From assembly GCA_002104905.1 (NCBI GenBank), contig MCFE01000914.1, positions 1-26,597 of the forward strand: a stretch of DNA of 26,597 nucleotides. Direction: 5' to 3'. Positions within the stretch are counted from its first letter, which is position 1, and each line of letters opens with the position of its first letter. Positions 1 through 9,960 of the stretch are shown one piece after another. This DNA is from Basidiobolus meristosporus CBS 931.73. Lineage: Eukaryota; Basidiobolomycota; Basidiobolomycetes; Basidiobolales; Basidiobolaceae. Made by a program: the position numbers and the translations under genes. The notes beneath the pieces are model-generated. The model was not told the DNA's origin. It made no database searches and was given only the letters and a program-made list of their open reading frames with translations.

Positions 1-1159
1 GTATGGGATACTCATTCTTCATGGTAACTGAGTTGAGCGCTCTGTAGTCAATGCACATCCTAAGTGTTCCATCCTTCTTCTTCACAAAAAGGACTGGTGC
101 TCCTCAAGGTGACATGCTGGGACTGATACATTCTTGCTCCAGTAACTGATATATTTGTCTCTTCATCTCTTCCAACTCCAATGGACTCATTCTGTAAGGT
201 GTCTTACCCACTGGAGGGCTATCTCCTGTTTCAATGGCATGATCCATATCTCAGACTTGAGGTAGGCTTACAAGCTCTTTTGGAAATACACTTGAATATT
301 CCTTCAAAAGAGTCTGGACCTTCTGAGGTACTGGAGTAAAGAAATCCTCCTGTAATACTGTCATGAGGAACATCTGGGTGCCTTTTCTTAGTACTCTACA
401 GAACTGTGTCTTGCTAAGTTCACTTGTTTCATACACACTGGAATTGACCAAGTTAAAATCCAGTCTGGCAGGTAATAGCTCATAGGTCTTGTTGTCCTTC
501 TGGATTTGAGTAGCATGGGTTCTCCAGTTGATTAATGGATTACAACAAAATAGCCAGGTTTTCCCAAGTACAAGGTCAAACTTGCAGTTCCCAAATATAT
601 AGGCCTGTAGGTCTTATTTATAGTCGTTGATCTTCATCCTTACTGGCTGAGTAATACAGTTGATTATGTGAGAGTTCCCATTAGCTGTTGAGACTGAAGC
701 TGATATGGTGGGTTCCAAATTGATTCCAGTGTTCAAAGCAAATTGCTCTGGCTTGTACTCTTGCAATGCTCCTGAGTCAATCATGATCTTGGCAGGTACT
801 CCATTGATTACTTCATGCATGTACAATAGCCTTCCTGAGTTTGAGGTTATCAGGGATAGGTATTCTTCTGTTATATGCAAGGTGAGTGCTGAGTCTTCTT
901 CAAATTCTTCCTCCATGTTACTATACTCTATGGCCTCAATATGGTTAAAGGTTCTATCTGGAGCAATTCCCTTAGCCTTGAAAGCATCTTCAGTCTGGTA
1001 CCAGTTGACCTTCACATTAAAGTTGCTCTTGACAGGGTTTTGCTGGCTTTGGGCCATGGTAGTCATTCCTTGTTGTTGCTGGCCAAGGATCTGGAGTAAC
1101 TGTTGTTGCTGGGCCAGGATTTTTTGCATAGTATTCTTCCATTCTTGAATTTTGGACAT
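1..1159 (-). pseudogene. Ty3/gypsy gag-protease-RT remnant (copy 1)
   Basis: This is the 5' part of a gypsy polyprotein and it continues beyond the left edge. Reading on the minus strand from 1159, the Gln-rich gag N-terminus (start MSKIQEWKN, with runs of Q) passes after a large internal gag deletion into an acidic linker. A retropepsin-like segment follows with the active-site motif MIDSGA near 790. A stop at 614-616 (KINDYK then stop) replaces the Glu seen in the second copy, where the frame reads on as [11 protein letters not shown]. Positions 251-451 encode the protease-RT linker, and 1-250 encode the start of RT (the second copy has the matching [11 protein letters not shown] and WGAPVLFV motifs). 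Nearly the whole stretch aligns with 5932-7150. Both copies have deleted gag, but at different places, so neither could assemble particles. The family call is firm and the exact boundaries are approximate. Confidence 0.87.
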
Positions 1160-1199
1160 CTGGTGGCAGGCTTCTTCTTTCTTTAGGGGGGATGTTTCT

Positions 1200-1216
1200 G
1201 GTTATTGCTGCTACCA
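1200..1216 (-). other. Putative primer binding site of gypsy copy 1
   Basis: Directly inside the 5' LTR, one base after its terminal CA, the minus strand reads TGGTAGCAGCAATAACC. TGG followed by a tRNA 3'-end complement is typical of a minus-strand primer site, and TGGTAGCAG resembles initiator-Met-type sites. The same sequence follows the LTR of the second copy (near 7187-7203). The tRNA identity is inferred, not shown. Confidence 0.5.
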
Positions 1217-1217
1217 A

Positions 1218-1585
1218 TGTTACAGGTCTTGGTATAAAGGTTGTAGAGGAATAGGGAGTTTAGCTAATATTGTATTCACTAAACTTGAACTGATCTTTAT
1301 TGAGGTTCCATCAGCCCCTTATATATATTCTGCCAGACCAATCGCTGACTAATTGTATTTCCCAATGTAGGCTGTGGCTGATGACTCACTTGATTGCATC
1401 ATCATCATCCAATAAGATACTACCTAAGATATTTATTTCTGTCCAATAAGGATCTGCTAATTCATTTGCTGACTAATGCTACTGATTTGATAGGTAATAC
1501 TGATATACTGATAACCTAAACATACAACTAATTGATTTAACTAAAAACTGATCTAACTTAAACATTCAAGAAGCAGATCATAGCA
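1218..1585 (-). repeat. Gypsy LTR, copy 1 (5' LTR, 368 bp)
   Basis: The LTR begins on the plus strand with TGTTACAGG and ends with ATCATAGCA, giving TG...CA ends with a short inverted repeat. It aligns end to end with 3219-3586 (also 368 bp) and with 7205-8273 once the MITE there is removed. Its outer end shares the variant AAGAAGCAGAT with the LTR ending at 8273, whereas the LTR at 3586 reads AAGTGGCAGAT. The orientation follows the adjacent gag on the minus strand, so this is the 5' LTR of the element that runs off the left edge. Confidence 0.9.
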
Positions 1586-1643
1586 ATACTAACACTGATT
1601 TAGCAAAGTGTATGCATAGGTAGGCTTTATATGACTTCAATTC
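1586..1643 (-). pseudogene. Ty1/copia RT fragment, duplicate of 8274-8331
   Basis: These 58 bases are almost identical to 8274-8331, where they lie in the copia reverse transcriptase just after the YFLGIEV motif. Here they again abut a gypsy 5' LTR at the same base. The piece therefore carries the junction between gypsy and copia as a second copy. It ends abruptly at a gypsy LTR fragment at 1644. Confidence 0.75.
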
Positions 1644-1725
1644 AATACTGATAAGCTAAACATACAAATAAATGATTTGACTAAAAACTGATCTAACTTA
1701 AACATTCCAGTGGCAAATCATAACA
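1644..1725 (-). repeat. Truncated gypsy LTR fragment
   Basis: This is the outermost 82 bp of a gypsy LTR. It matches the terminal part of 3219-3586, including the shared block GATCTAACTTAAACATTC, and ends at ATAACA. The internal side is cut off where it meets the copia fragment at 1643. Its terminal variant (AGTGGCAAATC) resembles the 3' LTR type (AGTGGCAGATC) rather than the neighbouring 5' LTR. It marks a recombination or deletion junction. Confidence 0.75.
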
Positions 1726-2068
1726 CAGTAAGCACTCATCTGTAAGCATGCAAGCAGTAGCATGTACATAATCATAAGTGTTAGCCTGGATTGGAGCCAC
1801 TTGATATTTGGGAACCACTCTATAATGAACTTAGTGTATTCATAAAATTGACAATATCTTAGCCTGCTCTGTAAGCCCTGCAACAAATTATGCAGTGTTG
1901 CAGGCTTGGGTAGTGCTTCATAAAGCTAGAGATGTTAACTGGGAACACCAAACTCTCATGGTAAAGGGCATTATAGGCCACATTGATATGCACCAGCGTA
2001 TTGAGATTACAACACTGGGTAAGGACTCCAATGGGGCCATATGTCATGCTCAAGAAGCATTTGTCTAC
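1726..2068. other. No recognisable gene
   Basis: This is a spacer between the LTR fragment and the Harbinger relic. Short open frames exist on both strands, but none shows a motif I recognise and none matches another part of the window. Confidence 0.5.
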
Positions 2069-2291
2069 AGATTAGTTGTTGTTCTGTTATACTCTGTCAG
2101 GGCATGCAGCACAATCCATGGCCATTAAGATCAACCAGGTGCAATGCTGTAACTAACAGTGAGCTGGACTACTCTGGGAGAATACTGAACTATGAGAACT
2201 AATCTCACAAACTATAGAACAGTCACACACAAGGTTTGTACAGATGATCATGTCAACTTGTAGCATTTGCATCACTTGTGCACTTAGATAC
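2069..2291 (+). mobile_element. Decayed Harbinger-type end (accessory-gene side)
   Basis: This aligns with the left end of the younger Harbinger element at 21678-21905. Shared blocks include a degenerate terminus (AGATTAGTT..., for AGACTTGTTCC), GCACAATCCATGGCCATTAAGA against GCGCAATCTGTGGCTGTTAAGA, and CAACTTGTAGCATTTGCATCA against CAACTTGTAATGTTTGCATCA. The match stops at GATAC (2287-2291), exactly where the copia LTR starts, so copia probably inserted into this element. CpG sites of the younger copy appear here as CA or TG. Confidence 0.7.
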
Positions 2292-2628
2292 TGTTGCGAC
2301 TTAAGAAGTGATTTGAATATGAGGAACTTATCAAGAATTAGTGACAATAGTTCAACTGTTATTTATTCAAAAAGAGGCTGAGTATTTAGACCTTTCTAGA
2401 AGTAATATAGTGGTAACACCAAGTAAGGAGGGTTTTACAACATTCTGGAGCACTCTGTAACAGCTTCAGGGTTAGCACACAATATTTGGCAAAAGTGCTA
2501 ATTTGCTCTTGAATATAGGAGATTCTAGGATCAAAGATATGAAGAAAGCAGCAAAGTTAGGGCTGTAAATTAGTCCTACAGTAGGTTTTTGGCTGCTGAA
2601 TGATGCCAAGTAGTCCAATACTTCAATA
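2292..2628 (-). repeat. Ty1/copia 3' LTR (337 bp)
   Basis: It lies just downstream (on the minus strand) of the polypurine tract GCTGAGGGGGAG, which follows the end of the copia RNase H frame. On the plus strand it starts TGTTGCGACTT and ends CTTCAATA, so the minus-strand start is TATTGAAG, probably a decayed TGTTGAAG. No matching 5' LTR was found upstream of the copia gag region, so the element is truncated or rearranged at that side. The boundaries are inferred from the polypurine tract and from the edge of the Harbinger match at 2291. Confidence 0.65.
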
Positions 2629-3218
2629 CTCCCCCTCAGCTTAGTGAGCTCTTAATCCTAATTCCTCTCTGAGAGTGACAAATTGTGACTTAGCCAGTAG
2701 CTTTTTCAATATATCTGCCACCATGTTGTAAGTTTAGCAGTAAACCAACTCTACTAAGTTATTTCCTACAGCATCCCTGATAAAGTGTGTGTATCTATGT
2801 GCTCAGTTCAAGCATGATTAGTGGGATACCTAGCTAATAGTGTACAACTTGGATTATCCTTGTAAATATATGTTAGTTTGTCTGAATTAAAACTTAAGCC
2901 TCTGAATATTATATACAGCCATATAGCCCCCTTAGTTCCTTGATAAGCAGCCATATATTCAGCTTTGGTTGTAGATCTGATCCATAATTCTTCATGAATT
3001 GACAGCCCATTACAACTGCCATTGCAATAACAGACGTATAGACACCATTGAGTACATTGAGCTACCAACCATTGACTGTTACAAACGTTTTGGTCCATAT
3101 TTGGGCTGTCTTCACCCACAATAGCCAAGATATACTTAATTTCAAGTTATTGATCATAGAGATAGCTGCAGGCTTGCAATCTTCCACATTGAAGCATCAA
3201 AGAGTGTCCCCAGTGTAC
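2629..3218 (-). pseudogene. Ty1/copia RNase H, C-terminal part of pol
   Basis: The minus strand encodes the copia RNase H hallmark block: STTKAEYMAAYQGTKGAIWL, then YKDNPSCTLLARYP, then TEHIDTH (for TKHIDIRYH), and finally MVADILKKLLAKSQF (for the usual NVADIFTKPLPKxKF). The longest open piece is 2808-3128, and stops interrupt the flanking codons. The frame ends just before the polypurine tract at 2629-2640. The upstream end at 3218 is the insertion point of the gypsy element; the rest of the same pol resumes at 8274. The catalytic acidic residues are only partly visible and the gene is dead. Confidence 0.85.
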
Positions 3219-3586
3219 TGTCACAAGTCTTGGTATAAGAGCTGTAGAGGGACAGGGAATTTAGCTAGTATTGTATTCACTAAAAGTTGAACTGATCATT
3301 ATTGAGATTCCAGCAGCTCCTTATATGCATTTTGCCAGATCAATTGCTGATTAATTGTATTTCCCAATGTAGGCTGTGGCTGATAATTCATTTGATTGCA
3401 TCATCATCACCCAATAAGATCCTACTTAGTAGATACATTTCTGTCTGATAAGGATCTGCTGATTCATTTGCTGACTAATGCTACCAATTTGATAGATAAT
3501 ACTAATATACTGATAGCCTAAGCATATTCTAAATGATTTGACTAAAAACTGATCTAACTTAAACATTCAAGTGGCAGATCGTAACA
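3219..3586 (-). repeat. Gypsy 3' LTR, copy 2 (368 bp)
   Basis: It starts TGTCACAAG and ends GATCGTAACA on the plus strand. It follows a purine-rich tract (minus strand CTAGTAGGGGAGAA) after the integrase stop at 3597. Its length equals that of the LTR at 1218-1585. It differs from the 5' LTR by numerous substitutions, mostly transitions, so the insertion is not recent. Confidence 0.9.
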
Positions 3587-3596
3587 TTCTCCCCTA

Positions 3597-4789
3597 CTAG
3601 GGTAGAGAAGGTTCTCCTGAATCTTTTTTCTTGTGATACCAATATCTTGATGGTTCAGTATTATCAGCAAGTCTTGCAGGCTTGAGTCTGTCCCTATGTA
3701 CTAAGTCTTCCTGGATATTGCCTTGTTTGTCTGCTAGTTGGTAAGTTGCAAATGGAGATTCTCTGATGATCTCAAATGGTCCTGTCCATTGTGGCTCAAA
3801 CTTCTTCTGGGTGTTGTTTCTTAGTAATACAAAGATCCCAACTGTCAATGCTTCTGGTCCTATAGTCTTGTCAAATTTCTGCTTCATCATTTCTGCACTT
3901 TGAGATACTTTAGTCTGTGCCTCTTGACATCTTTGTTCCAGTTGCTGGTGTCTACATGTCTGACTGAGTTCATCTTCTAAGGTGTCTGCAAGCTTTGATT
4001 GCGTGAGATCTCCTGGAATCCTTGGTTCACATCAATACACTAAGAGAAATGGCAATTGCTGGGTGGTTTTGTGTACTCTGACTCTGCATGCAAAGAGTGC
4101 TTGGTCTATTTACTCATCCCATCTACTAACAACTCCATTTGCATACTTGGTCAGCATTTTTCCAAATAATCCATTAAACTGTTCAGTGACTCCATTAGTT
4201 CTGGGGTCATATGCCAAGGTTTTCAAGTGTTTGATCTGCTGCATTTCCAGGTAAGCTTCCATTGTCTTTGCCATAAAGTCTACTCCTCTATGAGATGAAA
4301 TCTCTACAGGGCGTCCAAACTTTTAAAGATCTCATGATAAATGAAACTTGCAACTTCTTGTTAACTGGCTATAGGTATGGCTTTAGCAACTGGCCATTTG
4401 GTGGCATGGTTAATTGCTACTAGGAACTAACAATTGCATTTCCTGGTAGTTGGCAGTCTTCCAATAAAGTCAATTCCCCATATTTTGAATGGTCTTACAG
4501 GCCCCAAGGGAGAAAGTTCAGCAAATCACTGTGGTTGGCCTTGGTTGATTTGGCAATTTAGGCATGTTTTCACTTGCTTCTCTATGTCTTGTTTCATTCT
4601 GGGCTACCATGCTCTGGCTTTCACAAGGCTATAGGTTCCTTCAATTCCAAGATGTCCATATCCATTGTTTAGCTTATGTATTAAATCCAGGTGAGAAACA
4701 TAAAGGCAATAGGCAATAGAGCTTTCATCTACAATTTAGTGGAGTGTTTCATCCTGTACAGCAAATTGGCTGGCTTCATCCCGGAATAT
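3597..4789 (-). pseudogene. Gypsy integrase domain
   Basis: The minus strand encodes an HHCC zinc-binding module near 4690-4530 (HKLNNGYGHLGIEGTY, then CLNCQ). The core follows with GIDFIGRLPTT carrying the first catalytic Asp, and the C-terminal GPF/Y module is open at 3597-3890 (WTGPFEIIRE, then TYQLADKQG). Several in-frame stops break the core between 3890 and 4560. The domain would insert the cDNA copy in the host genome if intact. It ends at a stop just before the polypurine tract. No chromodomain follows. Confidence 0.85.
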
Positions 4790-5347
4790 CTACTTGATAT
4801 CTTCATACGCCTCATTAGGAATGGCTTGGTACTCCAAGTACTTTGGTAATAGGCTAGGCCAATCTGATTCATGCACCAAGTTTAGTTGTGCAACTTGTTC
4901 TAAGCTTGATAAGGCATCAGCAACCATATTGTTTTTTCCAGGGCAGTAGATAACCTCAAAGTCAAATTGCTCAATGTACTTACTCCATCTTGTCATTCTT
5001 CTAGAGAGTATCTTCTGAGTATATATATACTTGAGGGAGGCATGCTCAGTCTTCACATTGCATTTGACTCCTTCAATGTGGCATCTACATGTCTTCAAGC
5101 AGTGTACTATAGCAAGCATCTCCTTCTTGTGCACTGAATATTTTTGTTCTGCTGGGTGCAGTTTCTGGTATTCAAAGGCAACAGGGTAGTCCTTTCCCTT
5201 GTGTTCTTGGCTCAAAACTCCACCAATGGCATAATCTGAAGCATCTGTACACAGTGTAAACTATTTTCTGAAGTCAGGTATTCTTAAGCATGGTAGTTTA
5301 GCAAGTTCATTCTTGAGCATCTTAATGGCTGTCTCACAAGCTATGTC
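4790..5347 (-). pseudogene. Gypsy RNase H domain
   Basis: The reading frame contains TDASDYAIGGVLSQ near 5240, a canonical start of the gypsy RNase H domain. The open piece 4790-5215 follows with LHPAEQKYSVHKKEMLAIVHC, TEHASLKYIYTQKILSRRM and YCPGKNNMVADALS. These match the usual LHPAExNYxxxxKEMLAIV, TDHxSLxYL and N-x-VADALSR blocks. A stop and frame break separate it from the RT part. The Asp of the TDH motif is Glu here (TEH). Confidence 0.88.
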
Positions 5348-6567
5348 CTACTTAAAGGTGTTGCCTTTCTTGCGGATATCAGTTAAAGGGGCTGCAATAC
5401 TTGCAGAGAGCTTGACAAATCTCCAATAATAGGAAACCATTTCATGGAATGATCTGAGCTCTGGTATGGTATGAGGCTGCTTCATATTTTTGATAACTTC
5501 AACCTTCTTAGGGTCTAAGGTCACTCCTGTGCTAGTGACCATGTGTCCCAGATATTCAACATGTTCCTTGAAGAATTCACACTTGGCTATCTTGCCATAT
5601 AGTTTGTTCTCTCTCAGCTTCTTCAAGACCTTTTAATGTGCACCACATGTTCCTCTTCTGTCTTGCTGTATATCAATATGACATCTAGGTATATTATCAC
5701 AAACTTGTCTAAGTACTCCTGAAAGACAGTCTGCATCAGTGTCATGAATGTTGCAGGGGCATTAGTGAGGACAAAACACATGAATAAGTACTTGTAATGT
5801 CCATATCTGGTCCTGAATGCTGTCTTAGGGATGTTTTCTGGCTTCACCCTAATCTGGTTGTATTCTGACATGAGGTCAATCTTGAATATAGTGGCTCCAT
5901 TGAGTTGATCCAAAAACTCATCAATCCAAGGTATGGGGTACTTATTCTTCACAGTAACCAAGTTGAGGGCTTTGTAGTCAATGTACATTCTAAGTGTTCC
6001 ATCCTTCATCTCCACAAAAAGAACTGGTGCTCCCCAAGGTGACTTTTTGGGTCCAGTATATCCTTGCTCCTGTAACTGATCTATTTGTCTCTTCATCTCT
6101 TCCATCTCCAATGGACTCACTCTGTAAGGTAGCTTACTTACTTGGGGGCTATCTGCTGTGTAAATGGAATGATTTACATCTCTGACTGGTGGTAGGCTTA
6201 CAAATTCTTCTTGAAATACATCTGAATATTTCTTCAAAAGAGTCTGGACCTTCTGAGGTACTGGAGAAGAGGAATCTTCCCGTAATACTGCCATGAGCAA
6301 CATCTGGGTGCCTTTTCTTAGTGCTCTACAGAACTGTGTCTTGCTAAATTCACTAGTTTCACAAATACTGAAATTGACCAAGTTAAAATCCAGTCTGGCA
6401 GGTGATAGCTCATGGGTCTTGTTGTCCTTCTGGATTTGAGTAGCATGGGTTCTCCAGTTGATTAATGGATTACAACAAAATAGCCAGGTTTTCCCAAGTA
6501 CAAGGTCAAACTTGCAGTTCCCAAATATGTAGGCCTGTAGATCTTCTTCATAGTCATTGATCTTCAT
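5348..6567 (-). pseudogene. Gypsy reverse transcriptase domain
   Basis: There are two overlapping open pieces. The first, 5623-6567 (314 codons), spans the end of protease, the linker and most of [70 protein letters not shown] and YLDVILIYS. The second, 5348-5626, is the thumb and connection (CEFFKEHVEYLGHMV, LRSFHEMVSYYWRFV). An indel near 5630 separates them. The second Asp of the catalytic YLDD box is Val (codon 5680-5682), so the enzyme would be inactive even without the frameshift. Confidence 0.92.
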
Positions 6568-7146
6568 CCTTACTTGCTGAGTGAAACGGTTGATTATGTA
6601 AGAGTTCCCATTAGCTATTGAGACTGAAGTTCATATGGTGGGTTCCAAGTGGATTCCAGCTTTCAGAGCAAATTGCTCTGACATGCTCTTGTGCATTGCT
6701 CCTGAGTCAATCATGATTTTGGCAGGTACTCCATTGATTATCCCATTCAAGTATAATAGCCTTCCTGAGTTTGAGGTAATTCAATACAAACTCATCCCAG
6801 GTAGAGATTATAGGGCATACCACTGTGGTGTCTGACCTGATCTTGTTATGGTACCACTTTAAAGCTGCATCTGCCAGGTAAGAGGCTGCATAATGTCGCT
6901 TGCTTTCTGGAGCAATTCCTTACCCTTGAAAGCTTCTTCAATCTGGAAGAGACATGTTCCCAGGTATTTAATGACTCTACCATGGTACCAGTTGACTTTC
7001 ACACTATTGTTGCTCTTGACAGGGTTTTGCTGGCTTTTGGCCATGGTAGTCATTCCTTGTTGTTGCTGGCTAAGGATATCAAATAACTGATGCTGCTGGG
7101 CCAAAATTTGCTGCATAGCATTCTTCCATTCTTGATTTTCAAACAT
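6568..7146 (-). pseudogene. Gypsy gag and protease (internally deleted)
   Basis: The gag N-terminus at 7146 (MFENQEWKN, then Q-rich repeats) matches copy 1. After VKVNWYHG a short gag body remains (YLGTCLFQIEEAF and SDIMQPLTWQMQL), followed by stops. The protease active-site block MIDSGA lies near 6710. The usual gag zinc knuckle is not visible. Compared with copy 1 a different stretch is missing, so the two copies decayed independently after duplication. Confidence 0.8.
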
Positions 7147-7204
7147 CTTGAGGGTGGCTACTTCTTTCTTCAGGGGGGAGGTCTCTGGCTATTGCTGCTA
7201 CCAA

Positions 7205-8273
7205 TGTTACAAGTCTTGGCATAAGAGTTGTAGAGGAATAGGGAGTTAAGCTAGTATTGTATCACTAAAACTTGAACTGATCTTTATTGAGGTTCCAGCA
7301 GCTTATATACATTTTGCCAGATTGATTGCCAACTAATTGTGTTTCCTAATGTAGGCAGCGGCTGATGCCTCCTTTGAGTGCATCATCATCACCCAATAAG
7401 ATCCTACTTAATAGACTTGTTCCGTTGGATAGTGCCACATTGAGCCATGAGTGCCAAATGATGCCATAGTATGCCAGGGAGGCCAAGTGAGTCTATACTT
7501 GGCCACAGAATGTGAAACATAGCTTTGCAGCTTCATGCAAAGCAGCCCCTGTGTTTCACTCATTGTACAGGCAAAAATTCATTTTTTGACCTTTTTTTTT
7601 AAATCAATGTTGGGTAGGATGTATATGAGTACAGAAGTTCTAAAGACATGCATCAGATACTCAATACCCATGGCACTCTGAATCTAACTCCTATAGCTTG
7701 TAAAATGTCACAAAACTGCATGCACCATATTTAATTATTAGCCCAAAGTAAGATATATACAAAGCACTTATGGCGCCAGATAGTAATAGTGGACTAAGAT
7801 AGTTCCATGCATTTTTGTGACATGTTACAAGCCACAGGAGTTAGAATCAGAGTGCTATGTGTATTGAGTACCTGATGCATGTTTAGCTCTTTTGTACTCT
7901 TACACATCCTGCACAACATTGATCCACAAAGAAATGTAAAAAAATGGATTTTCTCATGTGTCATAGGTGAAACACAGGGGCTGCTTTGCATAAAGATGCA
8001 TAGCTATGTTTCACACTTTGTGGCCAAGTATAGGCCCATTTAGCCTCACTGGCACACTATGGCATCATTTGGCACTCATGGCTCAATGCAGCACTATCCA
8101 ACAGAACAAGTCTAATATATCTATTTCTGTCTGATAAGGATCTGCTGATTCATTTGCTGACTAATGCCACTGATCTGATAGATGATACTGATATACTGAT
8201 AACCTAAACATATAACTAATTGATTTAACTAAAAACTGATCTAACTTAAACATTCAAGAAGCAGATTGTAGCA
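7205..8273 (-). repeat. Gypsy 5' LTR split by a MITE
   Basis: LTR sequence occupies 7205-7412 and 8117-8273, with the MITE and one copy of its target site between. It starts TGTTACAAG and ends TTGTAGCA. With the MITE removed its length is close to the other two LTRs. Its terminal variant matches LTR copy 1 (AAGAAGCAGAT). Confidence 0.88.
7413..8113. mobile_element. Foldback MITE, copy A (701 bp)
   Basis: It begins AGACTTGTTCCGTTGGATAG and ends with the inverse (CTATCCAACAGAACAAGTCT). The flanks are AAT at 7410-7412 and AAT at 8114-8116, a 3-bp target duplication; the uninterrupted gypsy LTRs at 1218 and 3219 show the empty-site context. Each half is about 330 bp and is a near-complete inverted copy of the other, meeting around 7740. 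No coding capacity. The ends match the transposase-side end of the Harbinger element at 25079. Confidence 0.92.
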
Positions 8274-9250
8274 ATACTAACACTGATTTAGCAAAGTGTA
8301 TGCATAGGTAGGTTTAATATGACTTCAATTCCAAGAAAATAGCTTAATTTTCCAATTTATATCATCCTAAACTTGCTGAAGAGTTCTGATTTTGCCTGTT
8401 GAAGTTCCGCCTGGTCACTTGTAGATATTATTAGGTTGTCCACATAAAGAACTAGGATGATCACACCTATTTTAAGCTGTTTTACAAATAAACTGTAATC
8501 TGCAATGTTGCATATAGGCCCAATTTACTCTAGATATGTGTTAATCCTGTTGTGCCAGGCTCTAGGCTCCTGCTTAAGCCCAAACAACAATTTCCCAAGT
8601 CTGTGCACCTTCTGTAAGCCTTTTTGAGTAGTAAAACCTTCTGGTTGCTCCAAATATATAGTATCTTGCGAAACCCCAAATAGAAAGACTGTTTTGACAT
8701 CCATTTGGTGTAAATTTAGACTGTGTATGCTGCCAGGGCTAGACCTGTCCTAATGGAGTTAAGCTTGGCAACCAGAGCAATTGTTTCCTCACAGTCTAGT
8801 CCCTGGATCTAAAGATATCCTTTTGCCACCAATCTAGCCTTGTACTTATCAATGGTACCATTTGAGGCTATCTTGGTCTTCTAGACCCATCTCCATCATA
8901 TTGGTTTTCTCCCATTTGGTAAGTCTACCAGTTCCCACTTTTTTGCATTGATCAGTGATTGGTCTTTTCCTACATGGCTTCTTGCCACATGGTGGCATCT
9001 GGACTTTGTATAGCCTGTTCCAGATTCTGAGGCTTAGAACTTAAGGCAAGACAAGCATCTCCATGATCATTGGATGTCCCCCACTAGGATCCAGGTGCAT
9101 TCCTTATTTGGGTATGTCTCATTACTGGGATAATCTGCTCTGATCTGGAACTGTCTGAATTATCTTCTGTATCCAGCTGAATTTGGTATGTATCTTCATG
9201 GATGTTGATTGCGTCATATGGCAGCTGGCCAATGATTTCAGTAGCTTTCT
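8274..9250 (-). pseudogene. Ty1/copia reverse transcriptase
   Basis: The minus strand gives, in order, WELVDLPNGRKPI, GTIDKYKARLVAKGY, a degenerate form of the QMDVKTAFLNG box near 8700, a thumb block with the RFYYSKRLT region, the catalytic box LYVDNLI near 8440, and YFLGIEV at 8330. These are the diagnostic copia RT motifs, spread over several frames with many stops. The catalytic YVDD reads YVDN (codon 8435-8437). The domain is cut at 8274 by the gypsy 5' LTR and the same pol continues at 3218. Confidence 0.87.
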
Positions 9251-9960
9251 GATCTGATTTCTCCTTGAATAAAATGTCCCTGTACTATCAGCTTCTAAAT
9301 TTTACCATTTTGCATTCTATATCCTGTAGTATCCTCACAATACGCAACAAGGATCCCTTTCTACTCTTTGGTTACAACTTTGAGCATTTTTTGTGATCAA
9401 TGTGATAAAAGACATCACTGTCAATGATCCTGAAGTTCTGGAGGTCTGGTGTTTTGCCTGTATATTCTTCAAATGAGTGAAGACTTGTGTAGTGCTGTTG
9501 TTGGCCATCTATTCCTGATGTATACCCTGGTAACAACAGATTCAGCCCAAAATTTGTAGTACATTCCCTTATCATTTTGCATAGGTTCACCATCTATACT
9601 ATTGCTCAATTTGCAAGTTCTGCTACCCTATTTTGCAGTGGACTATGTGGAACAGAAGTCTGTTGAGCTATACCAGTAAATGAGAGCTATTTTGCAAGCT
9701 TCATTGAGTAGTATTCCACTACACTATCACTTTGAGGTACCTACAATTTACACCCATCCTGTGTTTTACCATGTTCTTGAAATGCTTATCTCTTAGATCC
9801 AAAGGACAGTGATTGTATGTAGCTGCATATATCTGAGTGTTCAATAGCCAATGTTTTGGTGGTGTTGATTCCTCCCAAGCACTTGAAACATTACTTAGCA
9901 TGTATGCATCCCTAACTGACATTGAACTTGATTAGAATTATGTAATCTTGGCACAAAGCA
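9251..9960 (-). pseudogene. Ty1/copia integrase
   Basis: Motifs of the copia integrase core are visible. FKNMVKHRMGVNCRYLKVI (9719-9922) stands for the block before the catalytic DNGGEF. HSPLQNRVAELAN near 9630 stands for YTPQQNGVAERxN and includes the catalytic Glu. The open piece 9372-9593 holds TGKTPDLQNFRIIDSDVFYH (for GxKPDLSHLRxFGCxAYVH). Single stops interrupt each block. This is the middle of the copia polyprotein, between protease and RT as the family requires. Confidence 0.85.

Larger units (their letters stand above)
3219..8273 (-). mobile_element. Ty3/gypsy LTR retrotransposon (copy 2), inserted in copia
   Basis: This is a full-length but decayed element. From its 5' end (high coordinates) the order is 5' LTR, primer site, gag, protease, RT, RNase H, integrase, 3' LTR, which is the standard gypsy order. 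No chromodomain was seen after the integrase GPF/Y region. It interrupts the copia pol gene between RT and RNase H. The flanking four bases are GTAC on the left (3215-3218) and ATAC on the right (8274-8277), a plausible 4-bp target duplication with one transition. The 5' LTR holds a MITE. Confidence 0.85.

Noticed and set aside
705-1148. Plus-strand open frame of 147 codons with hydrophobic Cys-rich ends
   Set aside because: It is the antisense shadow of the gypsy gag-protease frame; the Cys/Trp-rich runs are complements of Gln codons.
1726-2068. Host gene exon between LTR fragment and Harbinger relic
   Set aside because: Short frames on both strands without motifs, splice context or repeat support.
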